Source of the DNA: CAYVLI01 sp964452105 [NCBI: uncultured Nitrospinota bacterium]
GTDB lineage: Bacteria; JAUXIQ01
Assembly: GCA_964452105.1 (NCBI GenBank)
Contig: CAYVLI010000189.1
Location: 1-5,659 of the forward strand
Direction of reading: 5' to 3'
DNA: 5,659 nt
A model generated the notes under the pieces. That model saw only the letters and a program-made list of their open reading frames with translations, did no database searches and had not been told where the DNA came from. The position numbers and the translations under genes were made by a program. Shown here one piece after another: positions 5,001-5,659 of this stretch (positions within the stretch are counted from its first letter, which is position 1; each line of letters begins with the position of its first letter).

Positions 5001-5659
5001 TCAGTTTTCCACGGCCTCCTGTTCCAGCCGAAGCAGCTTGATGAATTTTTCGTCGCGCTCTTTGATTATCTGCGCCAGCGATTCCGGGGTATACTGATAT
5101 ACTCCCGCCCCCGTTTTGGCTCCCAGGTTGCCGTCTTTGACCAGCTTCTTAAGCAGCTTGTTGGGTTTCGTGGAGCGATCTATTTCTTTGAAGATATAGT
5201 CTGATACCCTCATTACCGTATCCAGGCCTGCAAGGTCCATGGCCTGCACAGGCCCTATGGCGGCATATCTAAAACCGGGGCCGTACTTCATGACCTTGTC
5301 GATGTCCTCCGGCTCGGCCACTCCCTCCTCCAGAAGACCCAGCACTTCCCTGACTATGGCCGACTGTATCCTGTTTCCTATGAACCCGGGCACGTCCTTC
5401 CTGACTACTACCGGGACTTTGCCCAGGCTCTCCATCAGAGCATATAATATATCGACGGTTTCATCGGCGGTCTCCTCCCCCCGGACTATCTCCACCAGCG
5501 GAACGATATGCGGCGGATTCCACCAGTGCAGCCCGGCCGTCCTGCCGGGGTGCGAGGTGTATTGAGCTATCTGGGTTATGCTGAGCCCCGAGGTATCGGT
5601 AGTGAGGATGGTTTCCGGAAGGCTTATCTCTCCAAGATTCTTGAAAACTTCCTGTTTGA
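5001..5659 (-). CDS. 3-hydroxyacyl-CoA dehydrogenase family protein (N-terminus cut by window edge)
   Basis: The C-terminal 218 residues of an NAD-dependent 3-hydroxyacyl-CoA dehydrogenase, open to the right edge; about 90-100 residues of the Rossmann NAD-binding start are missing. The fragment begins KQEVFKNLGE. TTDTSGLS carries the conserved Ser (fragment residue 23). GLHWWNPPHIVPLVEIVRG carries the catalytic His44 and, 12 residues on, Glu56, the spacing of the human HADH His158-Glu170 pair. DVPGFIGNRI supplies the conserved Asn95. The helical C-terminal domain shows GPVQAMDLAGLDTV and GAKTGAGVYQY. These enzymes oxidise 3-hydroxyacyl-CoA to 3-oxoacyl-CoA in beta-oxidation or run in reverse in butyryl-CoA-type synthesis. 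HWWNPP in place of the common HFFNP resembles the carnitine/L-gulonate-dehydrogenase-like branch, so the true substrate is uncertain. A GTG at 5495 is internal, because conserved family sequence continues upstream of it. Confidence 0.93.
   Translation of the reverse strand, partial: KQEVFKNLGEISLPETILTTDTSGLSITQIAQYTSHPGRTAGLHWWNPPHIVPLVEIVRGEETADETVDILYALMESLGKVPVVVRKDVPGFIGNRIQSAIVREVLGLLEEGVAEPEDIDKVMKYGPGFRYAAIGPVQAMDLAGLDTVMRVSDYIFKEIDRSTKPNKLLKKLVKDGNLGAKTGAGVYQYTPESLAQIIKERDEKFIKLLRLEQEAVEN

Noticed and set aside
5001-5495. Treating the dehydrogenase as a short 164-aa protein starting at GTG 5495
   Set aside because: The same frame continues upstream to the window edge with conserved family sequence, including the catalytic Ser and His, so the gene is truncated by the window and does not start there.
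5239-5565. A 108-codon plus-strand open frame at the right end
   Set aside because: It is antisense to the conserved core of the hydroxyacyl-CoA dehydrogenase and shows no protein family features.
1-5659. CRISPR array, tRNA, rRNA, insertion sequence or attachment site
   Set aside because: I saw no regularly spaced repeats, cloverleaf-like segments, transposase or integrase motifs, or flanking direct repeats on either strand.

Overview
The window is ordinary, gene-dense bacterial chromosome. Shine-Dalgarno starts, 4-11 bp gene overlaps, GTG starts, an AlkA/MGMT repair pair and a RecD2 helicase all point to Bacteria. Genes use many ATA (Ile) and AGG/AGA (Arg) codons and have moderate-to-high GC, while the one real intergenic region is very AT-rich. 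The gene set would fit an anaerobic or thermophilic Chloroflexota (Dehalococcoidia-like), Firmicutes or deep-branching lineage. That placement is a low-confidence impression and is not demonstrated.

Left arm (1-3423, minus strand): a tightly packed five-gene run reads right to left as alkA (3-methyladenine DNA glycosylase), a methylated-DNA-protein cysteine methyltransferase, an unrecognised 115-residue protein, a 77-residue DUF2007 protein, and recD2 (cut by the window's left edge). The junctions are a 1-nt gap, an 11-bp overlap, a 5-nt gap and a 4-bp ATGA overlap, so this is almost certainly one transcript. Base-excision repair of alkylated purines, direct reversal of O6-alkylguanine and a 5'-3' helicase are therefore coexpressed with two small proteins of unknown role.

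Centre (3424-3666): a divergent control region. Its core (3481-3540) is only 11/60 G+C. It holds a plausible promoter for the repair operon, an 8-bp inverted repeat covering that promoter's -10 box, a separate 10-bp palindrome, and a plausible promoter for the rightward genes.

Right arm (3667-4996, plus strand): a YiiX/YaeF-type permuted papain-fold (NlpC/P60-like) protein is followed by thiE (thiamine phosphate synthase), which starts 59 bp inside it in another frame. Converging on thiE from the right edge is the C-terminal two-thirds of a 3-hydroxyacyl-CoA dehydrogenase. The two stop codons are 4 nt apart.

I see no mobile element, CRISPR array, tRNA or rRNA. Nothing here clearly amounts to a new biological system. 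The best leads are the uncharacterised 115-residue protein inside the alkylation-repair operon, the palindromes in the divergent promoter region, and the long yiiX-like/thiE overlap.
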